A stretch of DNA of 64,000 nucleotides from Bryobacteraceae bacterium (GTDB lineage: Bacteria; Acidobacteriota; Terriglobia; Bryobacterales; Bryobacteraceae). Where the stretch lies: assembly GCA_019752335.1 (NCBI GenBank), contig JAIEMJ010000001.1:1-64000 (forward strand), read 5' to 3'. The notes beneath the pieces were generated by a model. That model did no database searches and had not been told where the DNA came from. It saw only the letters and a program-made list of their open reading frames with translations. The position numbers and the translations under genes were made by a program. Shown here in pieces: positions 21,874-30,683 of this stretch (positions are counted from its first letter, which is position 1; the number at the start of each line of letters is the position of its first letter).

Positions 21874-22440
21874 TCATAGCAGGATGAGTCCGGTGCGCAT
21901 ACCGATGGCGACGGCTTCGGCGCGGCTGGCCGCGTTCATTTTTTCGAGAATCGCGGCGACGTGAAACTTGGCCGTATGGTCGGAGATGTTGAGCTTGCCG
22001 GCGATCTCTTTATTCGCCAAACCGTCGGCCAGCAGCCGCAGGACTTCTACTTCGCGTGGGGTGAGCGCCTGGATCGGTTTGCCGGCGAAGGGTGGACGGT
22101 CAAAGGCGCCGAGGGTGCTGAACGTGGCGCGGTCGATGACGATAAGGCCGGCGGCGGCGGCGGTGACGGCGGCGGTGAGTTCGGCGGGGCCGGAGTCCCG
22201 GGGCAGGACGGCGGCGTAGCCGAGGCGCAGGAGTTCGACGGGCGTGCCGTCACTCAGCACGACTGTGGGATGCGCGCGCCAATCGACTTCCTTGGGCGTG
22301 TCGCCCTCCTCCAGATCGACGAGCAGGACATCGGCGTCGGTGGAGCGGTCCACCGGCTGGAGGGCGCCGTGGGCGAGGAGAATCGCCGTCAGGCCGGCGC
22401 GGACGATGGGCGAACTGGCCGCCACCCAGACGCGGATCAT
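21874..22440 (-). CDS. NarL-type response regulator with a degenerate receiver
   Basis: A 188-residue protein. Residues 1-115 form a receiver-like domain and 120-188 a LuxR-type HTH (LTPREVEVLRLLADGLANKE). The receiver keeps a candidate phospho-acceptor (D42 in LLVDLEE) but lacks the acidic pair near the N-terminus (AAS at residues 7-9), and the usual Lys is Arg (R81), so it may work without phosphorylation. Its ATG overlaps the stop of the HtrA-like gene (ATGA), tying it to the two proteases upstream. The HTH part is duplicated about 740 bp downstream. Confidence 0.8.
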   Translation of the reverse strand: MIRVWVAASSPIVRAGLTAILLAHGALQPVDRSTDADVLLVDLEEGDTPKEVDWRAHPTVVLSDGTPVELLRLGYAAVLPRDSGPAELTAAVTAAAAGLIVIDRATFSTLGAFDRPPFAGKPIQALTPREVEVLRLLADGLANKEIAGKLNISDHTAKFHVAAILEKMNAASRAEAVAIGMRTGLILL

Positions 22441-23297
22441 GCGGCCTCCTGTTGCGGCTGGCGCAGTTGCACCACGACTTCGCGCCAGCGCCGGCGCTCC
22501 CCGCGCAGGAAGCGCAGCTTCAAGGAAGCGGCGCCGGAATCGAGCGCATCGCCGAGGTCACGCGGGTGGGTGAACCAGCGCTCGGCGGTGCCGATCAGGA
22601 CGTCGCCGGGCATCAGCGACGCGTGGTGCGCCGCGCTACCGGGCGTGACTTCGAGCACGACATAGCCGACCGAGTCGCGTTGATCGAGGCGCATGCGGGT
22701 GGCGTGAATCGAGACGCCGAGCGAGGCCGACTCCGGCCCCATGCGAATGAAGCGCCGCACGGCTTCGGTGGGAACGGCGAGGCCCAGGCCGCCCGCGGCG
22801 ATGGCCGTATTGATGCCGATGACGCGCCCTTCGGCGTCGGCGAGGGGGCCGCCGGAGTTGCCGGGCGCCAGGCGCACGTCGGCCTGCACCCAGGCCAACG
22901 TGCCCATGCCTCGAAAGGGTCCAATGCGGTGGATGACGCCCGTGGAGAGCGCGCCGTGGAAGCCCAGCGGATGGCCCACGGCGATGACGAGTTCGCCGGC
23001 CCGCAGGTCCTGCGCGTTGGCGGTGGCGGCGGCGGGGAGGTCCGTCGCTTCCACGCGCAAGGTAGCCACGTCGCGCTTGGGGTCGAGCTTCAGGAGCGTG
23101 GCGGGCAGGCGGGTGCCATCCCAGAGGTCGACGGTGAGTTGCTCACCGCGGACGACGTGGGCGTTGGTGACGATGAGGCCGTCGGCGCTCCAGATCACGC
23201 CGGAGCCGTTACCGGCCTGGCCGCGTTGTTGAGAAGCAATCGAGACGGTGGAGCGGCGCAGGCCTTCGCCGATTTCGCCAAAGTTGGGTGCCGCCAC
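22437..23297 (-). CDS. HtrA-like S1C serine protease with PDZ
   Basis: A 286-residue trypsin-like protease: catalytic His in IVTNAHVV, Asp in DPKRDVATLRV and Ser in LAPGNSGGPL, then a PDZ domain (about 190-275, LEVTPGSAAHHASLMPGDVL). All three catalytic residues are in place. No signal peptide or membrane anchor is apparent, unusual for DegP relatives, so it may be cytoplasmic or exported in another way. The start is GTG. It follows the second protease gene by 5 bp and overlaps the regulator gene by 4 bp. Confidence 0.85.
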   Translation of the reverse strand: MAAPNFGEIGEGLRRSTVSIASQQRGQAGNGSGVIWSADGLIVTNAHVVRGEQLTVDLWDGTRLPATLLKLDPKRDVATLRVEATDLPAAATANAQDLRAGELVIAVGHPLGFHGALSTGVIHRIGPFRGMGTLAWVQADVRLAPGNSGGPLADAEGRVIGINTAIAAGGLGLAVPTEAVRRFIRMGPESASLGVSIHATRMRLDQRDSVGYVVLEVTPGSAAHHASLMPGDVLIGTAERWFTHPRDLGDALDSGAASLKLRFLRGERRRWREVVVQLRQPQQEAA

Positions 23298-23302
23298 GGA
23301 GT

Positions 23303-24214
23303 TTAGTCCTTTCCGGGCCGGGGGCCCACAGTGATGCCGACGGTTTCTGGATGGCCGCCCCGGAGGATGTCGAGCGAGAGCGTCTTGCCCACGGAGCCCG
23401 AGTCGAGGAACTCTATCAGGCCGCCCGTATCCTCGATCGCCTTCCCTTCGATGGCGAGCACAATGTCACCGATCATCAGGCCTGCCTGTTCCGCGGGACC
23501 CTGTGGCTCCACGGAAACGAGAATGTGGGCGTGCGCATACTTCTGCTGCGATAGATGAGGGGGCAGGGCAATCGGTTGCAAGCCGACGCCGAGATAGCCG
23601 CGGACGACGCGGCCACCGGAGACCAGCGCCGCCACCACGCGCGAGAGGGTGACGAAGGGGAGGGCGATGCTGCCGACGCGGGAGAGTCCCCGGGTGGCCA
23701 TGCCGATCAGCGTTTGCGCGCCGCCGACGACGATGCCACCGGAGGCGCCGGGGTAGAGCCCCAGATCGAGCCGGAGCATCTGGTCCACTTGGCCGCCGCG
23801 CCAGGTGCGCCAGGGTCCGGCGGCGACGGAGATGATGCCGAGCGAGGCGCTGAGTCCGGCGTCGCTGCTGCGTCCGACGGCGAGCGCGAGGTGGCCGGCC
23901 TTCCAGTCAGTCGCGGCGGCCGGCAGCGCCGGGGCGCTGACGGATTCGGCGAGCCGCAGGACGGCGATATCGGTGCCGGGGTCGCGGCCGGCGACGCTGG
24001 CGGCCACTTCGCGGCCGTCAGGCAGCACGACGGCGCGGACTTCCTGCTGATGCAGCGCGTGGTCCGCCGTGACGACGACGGCCCCGCCGTCCTGCGGCCA
24101 CAGGATCCCCGCCGCGAAGGTATTGTTCGCATTCTGCAGCGCGGCTACGTGTTGGCCCGCCACTTCCACCGCCGCCGCCAATTGGTTGGACCAAGCGGCT
24201 AAATCGTTCACCAT
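23303..24214 (-). CDS. second HtrA-like serine protease with PDZ
   Basis: A 303-residue trypsin-like protein. The catalytic positions read TADHAL (His), GTDIAVLRL (Asp) and YPGASGGIVV (Ser; GASGG instead of GNSGG). A PDZ domain covers about residues 205-295 (VEPQGPAEQAGLMIGDIVLAIEG). I place the start at ATG 24214 because a clear aaggag site lies six bases upstream; the frame extends to 24229. Like its downstream partner it has no obvious signal peptide. It is the first gene of a three-gene leftward operon ending with the response regulator. Sequence drift in the active site leaves its activity less certain. Confidence 0.82.
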   Translation of the reverse strand: MVNDLAAWSNQLAAAVEVAGQHVAALQNANNTFAAGILWPQDGGAVVVTADHALHQQEVRAVVLPDGREVAASVAGRDPGTDIAVLRLAESVSAPALPAAATDWKAGHLALAVGRSSDAGLSASLGIISVAAGPWRTWRGGQVDQMLRLDLGLYPGASGGIVVGGAQTLIGMATRGLSRVGSIALPFVTLSRVVAALVSGGRVVRGYLGVGLQPIALPPHLSQQKYAHAHILVSVEPQGPAEQAGLMIGDIVLAIEGKAIEDTGGLIEFLDSGSVGKTLSLDILRGGHPETVGITVGPRPGKD

Positions 24215-24356
24215 GGATTCTCCTTGCACGATTCTGAGTTTGCCAGCCCGGGGGGGAGAAAAGAACCGGGAGATCGGATGGTTTTCCGGCTAGCCAATCG
24301 GGCGGGCGCGAATTTTCCGCAACTTTTCGTGGGGCGAAGCGTCCAATCTGCTGAGT

Positions 24357-24659
24357 ATGAAAAAGTACCTCTTCCTTTCCGCTGCTTTTGCGCTATCCAG
24401 CTTCGCCGCCGAGTGGGTGGGCTTTATCTCGGACGCCAGTTGCGGCGCCGGGAATGCCAAGCCGACCGCCGAGGCCAAGGAATGTGCCCAGCGTTGTGTG
24501 AAGTCGGGCGCCGCCCCCGTGTTTGTGACCGGCGACGGCAAGGTACTCACCATCGTTGACCCGAAGAAAGTAATGGACTTTGTGGGCGACAAGGTGAAGG
24601 TGAAGGGCTCCCTCAGCAAGGATAAGCTGACGGTGGAGACCATCGCCAAAGCAAGTTAA
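24357..24659 (+). CDS. small secreted protein of unknown function
   Basis: A 100-residue protein with a signal peptide (about 1-17, ALSSFAAEW). The mature part has three Cys (ISDASCGAGNAK, then ECAQRCVKSG) and a C-terminal small beta-barrel-like segment (VGDKVKVKGSLSKDKLTVETI). This pattern is familiar from short exported acidobacterial proteins, but no function is known to me. Transcribed alone, followed by a good terminator. Confidence 0.75.
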   Translation: MKKYLFLSAAFALSSFAAEWVGFISDASCGAGNAKPTAEAKECAQRCVKSGAAPVFVTGDGKVLTIVDPKKVMDFVGDKVKVKGSLSKDKLTVETIAKAS

Positions 24660-24683
24660 GCGTTTCCTTCGCGTAAGAGAGAG

Positions 24684-24724
24684 CGCCGGGCGCGGCCCTT
24701 CAGTGGGCAGCCCGGCGTTTTTTT
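24684..24724 (+). terminator. rho-independent terminator
   Basis: The stem cgccggg (24684-24690) / cccggcg (24711-24717) is followed by seven T (24718-24724). It ends the small secreted-protein gene and lies just before the end of the convergent PLP-enzyme gene. Confidence 0.85.
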
Positions 24725-24726
24725 GT

Positions 24727-25821
24727 TTATTGCAGTTTCCCCCGGCCCGCCACCTGCCAGACGCTCTCCACGGTCTCGCCGCGCATGCCGTAGACCTGCT
24801 CATGCAGGTTCATCGCGACGCAAACATGGTTCGGAATCACGCGGACCCGCTCACCCACCCGGAACTGGCGCGTGGCGTGCGTGAGGTCAACGAAGCCGTG
24901 TTCCTCGTTCATCTTGTGGAACAAGGCCGCCGGTTCTTCCACGAGCTTGCCAAAGGTGACTTCGCTGGAGTTGGCGAGGCGATCCGAGGAGAAGGTCTTG
25001 GAGCCGCCGTCCAAAATCATCTGATGGGGGCGCGCGGTGGAGACTACGGTCGTCAGGATGGAGGCGGCACAGTCCTGCCAGCCGCAGGCGCCGGAGTTGA
25101 CGGTATTGCGGTCGTTGAAGATGTAGGTGCCGGGGCGCATCTCGTTCACGCCGGTCACTTCGTGGGTGTGCATCCAGGTCGGTGTGGAGCCGGCGCTCAC
25201 CACCGGGCAGGCGATGCCGTGGCGTGCGAGTGTTCCAATAGCCGCGGCGACGCGCTCGCTCACCCGGCGCAACTCGGCGGCTCCTTCCTGGTCCATCATC
25301 TTGATCTGGCCGGGATAGAAGGCGAGACCTTCAAACGTAATTCCCGGTAATTGTTCCAGACCTTGCACCAGCGCGAGCAATGGTTCGCCGCCATCGACGC
25401 CGACGCGGCCCATCCCGGCGTCGAACTCAGCCAGCACGCCGATGGTGAGTCCGGCGGCTTGCGCGGCGGCGCTAAGGGGGCGGGCCACGTCAAGACTATC
25501 CAGCGACATGGTGACGCGGGTGTGGCGCGCGACTTCCATCACGCGAGCCAGCTTGGCGGCGCCGAAGGTGGGGTAGGCGATGAGCAGATCGGGCGAGGCG
25601 GCGGCGAGCATCACCTCGGCCTCGCTGACCTTGGCGACGGTGAGTCCGACGGCGCCGAGGGCGAGTTGGCGCTGGCCGAGCGCGGGAATCTTGTGCGTCT
25701 TGGTGTGCGGGCGCAGGCGAAGCTGGTGCTGGTGGGCGTAGTCCGCCACGCGCGCCAGGTTGCGTTCCATGATGTCGAGGTCAATCAGGAGTGCGGGGGT
25801 GTCGAGGTCGTGCAGAGTCAC
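24727..25821 (-). CDS. D-threonine aldolase / D-serine dehydratase-like PLP enzyme
   Basis: An alanine-racemase-fold PLP enzyme of the DSD1/D-threonine aldolase group. The N-terminal motif DLDTPALLIDLDIMERN is followed by the PLP lysine in LRPHTKTHKIP. The barrel ends in a C-terminal metal-binding region NHVCVAMNLHEQVYG with the His and Cys typical of these metal-dependent enzymes. They split D-Thr to glycine and acetaldehyde or remove water and ammonia from D-Ser. I start at GTG 25821 (364 residues) because the family begins close to LDTPALL; the frame extends to 25896 without recognisable sequence. Single gene. Confidence 0.85.
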   Translation of the reverse strand: MTLHDLDTPALLIDLDIMERNLARVADYAHQHQLRLRPHTKTHKIPALGQRQLALGAVGLTVAKVSEAEVMLAAASPDLLIAYPTFGAAKLARVMEVARHTRVTMSLDSLDVARPLSAAAQAAGLTIGVLAEFDAGMGRVGVDGGEPLLALVQGLEQLPGITFEGLAFYPGQIKMMDQEGAAELRRVSERVAAAIGTLARHGIACPVVSAGSTPTWMHTHEVTGVNEMRPGTYIFNDRNTVNSGACGWQDCAASILTTVVSTARPHQMILDGGSKTFSSDRLANSSEVTFGKLVEEPAALFHKMNEEHGFVDLTHATRQFRVGERVRVIPNHVCVAMNLHEQVYGMRGETVESVWQVAGRGKLQ

Positions 25822-26097
25822 GAGTACTAGTGTAATGTAGGCGCCCGGAACCGAAATGCGCGAAACTTCAAGTTCTGCGGCCCGTAACCGGAACACTACA
25901 AACCCGGTTCGTCCGATCTCGCGCCCTCAGCCTTCATGCGATCCTGGGTTAGCACTTTTGCCCCGGCGGAGCCGGAGCCTGCGGAATAGGCCAAAGCCAA
26001 TTTGCCGGGCCAACCCCAGGGCATTGGACGAAGTGCAATAGAATCAATCACTCGCCGGTTCGCTTCGTCCAAGCGCGCCGGCCAACAGGAGCCGCCA

Positions 26098-26928
26098 ATG
26101 CCCGAATTGCCCGAAGCTGAGTACATGGTTCGCCGGCTGCGCGAGTCCGGCACCGGCACCATCTCGCAGGTGAAAGTCCTCCGCCCCGGCATGACCGGCG
26201 ACCAGCCCGCCCGCCGCCTGCCCCGGCTCGCCGCTGGGCAAGCCATCACGGGCTACGGACGCCGCGCCAAGAGCGTCCTGATTCAGCTCGCCAACGCCCA
26301 CACCATCCGCATCCGCCTCGGCATGAGCGGTCACGTTTACCGCGTCGCCGATGCGGCCGCCCTGCCCAAGCACACCCGTCTCGCCTTCCTGCTGCGCGAA
26401 GGCGGCGCGCTCGCCTTTGAGGACGCCCGCACCTTCGGCGACGTCACCATCCACGCCGACGCCGACCTCCCCCAAGTCTTCGCGGACCTCGGCCCCGAAC
26501 CGCTCGACGCCTCCTTCACGCCAGCCGTCCTGGCCCAGGCACTCGCCGGAAGCCGTGCTCCCGTGAAACCGCTGCTGTTGGATCAAAGCCGCGTGGTCGG
26601 GCTCGGCAATATCTGGGCCGCGGAGGCCCTGTGGCAAGCTCGTATCTCGCCCACCGCGCCCGCCGGCGCGCTCAACCCCAAACAGATCCGGGCTCTGCAT
26701 AAGGCCGTGGTCGGCGTGCTGACCCAAGCCGTCGCCAACACTTTCCGCGCCACCGAAACCGCCGCCGACTTCCCCGAAGCCGACCTCCTCGCCGTCGCCG
26801 TCTACCAGCGCGAAGGACAGCCCTGCCGCCGTTGCCGCAAGTCCATCGAGCGCTTCGTGCAAGCCGGCCGTAGCACCTTCTACTGCCCGGTCTGCCAATC
26901 GGGAACGGCTATAGTAAAGGGCATATGA
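26098..26928 (+). CDS. mutM: formamidopyrimidine-DNA glycosylase (Fpg/MutM family)
   Basis: A 276-residue Fpg/Nei glycosylase. The N-terminus MPELPEAE supplies the catalytic Pro2 and Glu3. K58 (GRRAKSVLI) matches the conserved DNA-contact lysine, the helix-two-turn-helix reads DQSRVVGLGNIWAAEALW, and the C-terminal zinc finger has C243, C246, C263 and C266 with R258 between. It excises oxidised purines. ATG 26098 is chosen because it gives the processed PELPE end and follows an aggag site; the frame itself runs further upstream. It overlaps the MutS-like gene by 4 bp. Family level certain; Fpg versus Nei substrate range less so. Confidence 0.9.
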   Translation: MPELPEAEYMVRRLRESGTGTISQVKVLRPGMTGDQPARRLPRLAAGQAITGYGRRAKSVLIQLANAHTIRIRLGMSGHVYRVADAAALPKHTRLAFLLREGGALAFEDARTFGDVTIHADADLPQVFADLGPEPLDASFTPAVLAQALAGSRAPVKPLLLDQSRVVGLGNIWAAEALWQARISPTAPAGALNPKQIRALHKAVVGVLTQAVANTFRATETAADFPEADLLAVAVYQREGQPCRRCRKSIERFVQAGRSTFYCPVCQSGTAIVKGI

Positions 26929-28199
26929 CCGTTCTCGCCGGCCGCGCGGACCTGCGAGAGAAGATCGCCCTCCTGGGCCGGCACGACTTCGCGGAGAGCC
27001 ACTGGCAGACCTTCGCCGCCTGGTTGGCCTCTCCCGCCTGGACCTTCCCGCGTTGGCTCCGCCCCCTGCTCTTCGCCAGCAGCACCACCCTGGCCCTGCT
27101 GGGCGTCGCGATGCTGGCTGCGCCCGTGCTCTGGCCAACCCTGCGTTGGGCGATTCTCCCCTTGCTCGTCTCGCACGCCGCCGTGGGACTCATTTTGCGA
27201 AAGAACGCGAAAGACGTAATCCAAGCGGCCGGACCCGTCATCGCGGAATTTGCCTTGATCCGCGAAGGGCTCGCGCTCATGGCCGGCCAGCGTTTCGCGT
27301 CGCCCAAGCTAGTCTCGCTCCGCGCGTTCGCCGGACCCGGTGACGCGGCCATCGGCCACCTCCGGCCTTGCTTCGCCGTCCTGCGCGAACGCCTGAAGGA
27401 CTGGTATTACCTGCCCGGCCTCGCCCTGCTGGCCGGTACCCAGAGCGCGCTCGCCATCGAGCATTGGCGCCTCCGCCACCGCGACCAGTTGCCCAAATGG
27501 CTAGCCGCCTGGGCGGAGTTCGAAGCCTTGAACGCGCTGGCCACCTACGCCTACGAGAACCCGGAGGACTGCTGGCCCGCCGTCCACTCCGGCCCCGCCG
27601 ACTTCCAGGCCGAAGACCTTGGGCATCCGCTCCTGCCCTCAGCGCACTGCGTCCGCAACGACGTCGCTCCCCGGCAGTTCTACGTCATCAGTGGCTCCAG
27701 TATGGCGGGCAAAAGCACGCTGCTTCGCGCCATCGGTCTGGCGGCCGTGCTCAGCTACGCTGGCGCGCCCGTCCGTGCTCGCTCTCTCCGTCTGGCGGCG
27801 ATGCGCGTCTGCGCCTCCAGTTCCATCGTCGACTCGCTGCGGGAAGGGAAGTCCAGATTCCTGGCCGAAGTGGAGCGCCTCCGCGATACGCTCGCCACCG
27901 CCGCTACCCATCCGGTGCTCTTCCTCATGGATGAGATCTTCAGCGGCACGAACTCCCCGGACCGGCAAGCCGCCGCAGACGCGGTGATCAAGACCCTCGC
28001 CAGCCGCGGCGCCATCGGCGCCGTCACCACCCACGACATCTCACTGGCCAGGATAGCCCGGCACGGCGGCCGCAACGTTCACATGGCGAGCGGCCCGGAC
28101 GCGGCCAGTCCGCTGGAGTTCGACTATCGCCTCAAGGAAGGCGTCACGCGCGAGTCGAACGCCCTGGCGATTGCCCGTCTGGCGGGAGTTCCGGTCTGA
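26925..28199 (+). CDS. membrane-associated MutS-like ATPase
   Basis: A 424-residue protein with two or three hydrophobic segments near the N-terminus (about residues 45-90, LLFASSTTLALLGVAML and AILPLLVSHAAVGLIL). A linker and a C-terminal MutS-type ABC ATPase follow: Walker A GSSMAGKST (257-265), Walker B VLFLMDEIFSGTN and switch motif AVTTHDISLA. There is no mismatch-recognition domain, so it is not MutS1, and no Smr domain as in MutS2. Such membrane MutS-like proteins are widespread but uncharacterised. Coupling to fpg by an ATGA overlap suggests a DNA-related role; that is inference. Confidence 0.82.
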   Translation: MTVLAGRADLREKIALLGRHDFAESHWQTFAAWLASPAWTFPRWLRPLLFASSTTLALLGVAMLAAPVLWPTLRWAILPLLVSHAAVGLILRKNAKDVIQAAGPVIAEFALIREGLALMAGQRFASPKLVSLRAFAGPGDAAIGHLRPCFAVLRERLKDWYYLPGLALLAGTQSALAIEHWRLRHRDQLPKWLAAWAEFEALNALATYAYENPEDCWPAVHSGPADFQAEDLGHPLLPSAHCVRNDVAPRQFYVISGSSMAGKSTLLRAIGLAAVLSYAGAPVRARSLRLAAMRVCASSSIVDSLREGKSRFLAEVERLRDTLATAATHPVLFLMDEIFSGTNSPDRQAAADAVIKTLASRGAIGAVTTHDISLARIARHGGRNVHMASGPDAASPLEFDYRLKEGVTRESNALAIARLAGVPV

Positions 28200-28234
28200 G
28201 CGGACTCGGATCGCAGCCCGGCGCAGGCTTCCCG

Positions 28235-28858
28235 TTAGGGCAACTGGAGGAGGCGGATGTTGCGGAACTCCACTTGCATGGGAGGGCCGGCATGGAGTTG
28301 GAGGGCGATCACGCCCTCTTGGGCCGGCTCGCCTTTCAGTTCAGCCGTCACCGTGCCGTTGAGCGTCAGGCGGATCAGGTTGTTTTCGCAGCGGATCCAA
28401 TAGTCGTTCCAGTCGTTCGGCTTCACGGCCATTTCGCCTTTGCCCTTCCAGCCGTTCACGATGACGCCGCGCGTGCCTTTTTCCTCGTAAATCGAGCCCC
28501 ACCAATTGCCTTCGGCGGCGTCGGCCTGGAGGCCGCGGACGGCAAATTGGGGCAATGCCTGGGAGCGGAACTGGATTCCGGAATTGTGATTGCGGAGGCG
28601 TATCTGGAGCCTGAGTTCGAAGTTCTTGAAGCGGGCCGATTGGTAGACGAGGAAGGAGTTGGCCTTGAGCGGGTTCTCGGCGCTCGTGCGGCCGGTGAGG
28701 ACGCCGCGCTCGATGGACCAGAGTTGGGGATCGCCGTCCCAGGCGTCAAGGTCGCGGCCGTTGAAGAGGGACACAAAGCCTTCGCTGGCTTCCCCCATCA
28801 CCATAACCTGGGAAGCGGCGGGAAGCGCGAGGAGCAGGACGAACAGGAAACCCTTCAT
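28235..28858 (-). CDS. secreted DUF1080 (3-keto-disaccharide hydrolase-like) protein
   Basis: A 207-residue protein with a signal peptide (MKGFLFVLLLALPAASQ). One concanavalin-like domain follows with DUF1080 signatures: FVSLFNGRDLDAWDG, SFLVYQSARFKNFELRLQIR, HNSGIQFRSQ and WNDYWIRCENNLIRLTLNG. Family members bind or cleave glycosides, and some act on 3-keto sugars. The start at ATG 28858 is chosen because it begins the signal peptide; the frame extends upstream to 28954 without sense. It follows the TPR lipoprotein gene by 31 bp on the same strand. Confidence 0.82.
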   Translation of the reverse strand: MKGFLFVLLLALPAASQVMVMGEASEGFVSLFNGRDLDAWDGDPQLWSIERGVLTGRTSAENPLKANSFLVYQSARFKNFELRLQIRLRNHNSGIQFRSQALPQFAVRGLQADAAEGNWWGSIYEEKGTRGVIVNGWKGKGEMAVKPNDWNDYWIRCENNLIRLTLNGTVTAELKGEPAQEGVIALQLHAGPPMQVEFRNIRLLQLP

Positions 28859-28889
28859 TCTGGCAATGTAGCAGACAAAAGCGGCGCGC

Positions 28890-30683
28890 CTAGAACGAGT
28901 CGCGCATGGTTTTGCCAACGGGCGACCAACGCTTGGCGATGGCGTTGTCGTCAAAGTGCTCGCCGGTCTTGAGGGTGGCCAGGACGAACTGAGTTACTTG
29001 CCGGCCGGCGAAGATCGAGTCCGCCGCGGGGAGGGGCCAGCGGGCGAGGGTTTCCTTGGCCGACGCCCAGCGTCCGGTGCGCCATTGACATTCCGCGAGC
29101 CAGACTCGGAGTTCGGAGTCCGCGTCGGGGCCTGATTCCAGTAACAGGGACTCGATCAGGGGAAAGGCCTCGGTGTAGTGGCGGTCGAAGAAGAGCGCGT
29201 AGGCCAGGGCCTGGCGGCGGAACAGCGGGACCTGGAAGCTGTGCTCAGCGCGGGCCGCCCACTCGGCGGGCGACGCCGACGGCTGGCTCAGAAAGAGGCA
29301 GACAATCGCCGGCGACGACGGACTGGCGGCCACGGCCGCGCGGGCGGACGCATGGGCGGCGGCGCGATTGCGGCTCAGCAGCAGTCCGCAACGATGGCTT
29401 TGGTAGAGACCCAGGAGCGGCCCCTTGGCGTTCGCCACGAGTTGATCTACGTAGTCGACGGCTTCCGACGGCTTGCCGCGGCTGAACAGCCAGTGGATCC
29501 GCGCGACTTCGGCCGCGGGCGTGGGCCCGGCGGCCTTGGCATAGGCCGCGGCGGCGTGGTCCGCCTCATCGTCCTGGTGGGCCAGCAGCCGCGCGTAGGC
29601 GGCTTTCATCATGGCGCGACCTCCTTCGAATTGGGGTGCCCTGGCGAAAGTGGCCGCGAAAAAGTCACCCGCCTCTTTGAATTGGCCGTTCATGTAGTTC
29701 ACCTCGCCCTGCGAGTCGAGCACGTTCGGCTCCGCTGGACTCAGGGCCTGGTAGCGCGCGAAGGCCTGGCGCGCGGCGGGCAAGCGGCCCAGGTAGCCGT
29801 TGGCGTAGCCCAACAGGTTCCACAGGTCCCGGTTGTTCGGTTCTACCCGCAAGGCACGTTCATACGACTCGACCGCTGGCCCCAACTGCCGCAAGGCCTG
29901 CAGACGCGTGGCCGTGAAGAGCTGCAAGTCGGCCTGCAAAGGCGCGGCTGCCGACAGCTTCGCCAGCGCCTCCGCCTGCCGCGGCCGGTCTTCGTTGGCA
30001 CTCGCCCGCAGCAGCGCGACTTGCTCGCGCTCCACGGGGGTCAACGCCCGTGTGGCCGCGGCTTCGATGGCCGCGCGGGCCTCTTCTTTGCGGCCCGCGC
30101 TCAGATGGAGTTCGGCTAAGGCCATCAGCGGCGGCGCGAAAGTCCCGTCAAGCGAGGCGGCTTGGGTCAGGCCGGCCAGCCTGGCGTCGCCCGGCGCCGA
30201 CTGCCCAGTGACAGACTGCGCGGCGACGAAGGCCGCCATGGCCGCTGGCTTCGGGGGCACTGGCTGCGCCGCGTCTTTGGCCAGCCAGCGCGCCAGTTCG
30301 TTGATGCCGCCCAGCACCTGCTCCGGCGGCACCAGCAGCGCGACACGGTCGCCTACTTGCTGATGCGTCACGGCGTCCTCCAGTATGGCTTCAATCCGCA
30401 ACGCGCGGTCGCGCTTTTCGAGCGTGGTATGCAGAATCCGCGTCGCGCCGACGGCGGCTGAAGACGAAGTGGCGTAGTTTACGGGAGCGACACTGCGCGA
30501 GGACGCCAATTGGCGGCTCAGTTGCGTTTGCCCGCCGCGCGCGAGCCAATCATAGGCATGGTCGCCGGTGAGATTCTCCATCGGTAGCAACGCGACGCGT
30601 TCGAAGGCTCGCGGAGCCTCGCGGCGGCAACCGGCAATCGTCAGCACTGTGAGGAAGGGAATCAGGCGCCAGCTAAAGAACAC
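28890..30683 (-). CDS. TPR-repeat lipoprotein
   Basis: A 597-residue protein with a lipoprotein signal (FLTVLTIAGC, Cys19). Residues about 25-150 resemble the TolB-like/adenylate-cyclase-associated domain often preceding TPRs (VALLPMENLTGDHAYDWLA). The rest is helical tetratricopeptide repeats such as AVESYERALRVEPNNRDLWN and AARQAFARYQALSPAEPNVL. Likely a periplasmic scaffold. The start is GTG, 11 bp inside the end of the other TPR gene, so the two are coupled. No catalytic motif seen. Confidence 0.82.
   Translation of the reverse strand: MFFSWRLIPFLTVLTIAGCRREAPRAFERVALLPMENLTGDHAYDWLARGGQTQLSRQLASSRSVAPVNYATSSSAAVGATRILHTTLEKRDRALRIEAILEDAVTHQQVGDRVALLVPPEQVLGGINELARWLAKDAAQPVPPKPAAMAAFVAAQSVTGQSAPGDARLAGLTQAASLDGTFAPPLMALAELHLSAGRKEEARAAIEAAATRALTPVEREQVALLRASANEDRPRQAEALAKLSAAAPLQADLQLFTATRLQALRQLGPAVESYERALRVEPNNRDLWNLLGYANGYLGRLPAARQAFARYQALSPAEPNVLDSQGEVNYMNGQFKEAGDFFAATFARAPQFEGGRAMMKAAYARLLAHQDDEADHAAAAYAKAAGPTPAAEVARIHWLFSRGKPSEAVDYVDQLVANAKGPLLGLYQSHRCGLLLSRNRAAAHASARAAVAASPSSPAIVCLFLSQPSASPAEWAARAEHSFQVPLFRRQALAYALFFDRHYTEAFPLIESLLLESGPDADSELRVWLAECQWRTGRWASAKETLARWPLPAADSIFAGRQVTQFVLATLKTGEHFDDNAIAKRWSPVGKTMRDSF

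Noticed and set aside
25822..25896. N-terminal extension of the PLP enzyme to the upstream GTG
   Set aside because: The extra 25 residues match nothing in the family, and the family N-terminus begins at LDTPALL. Start codon evidence is weak either way.
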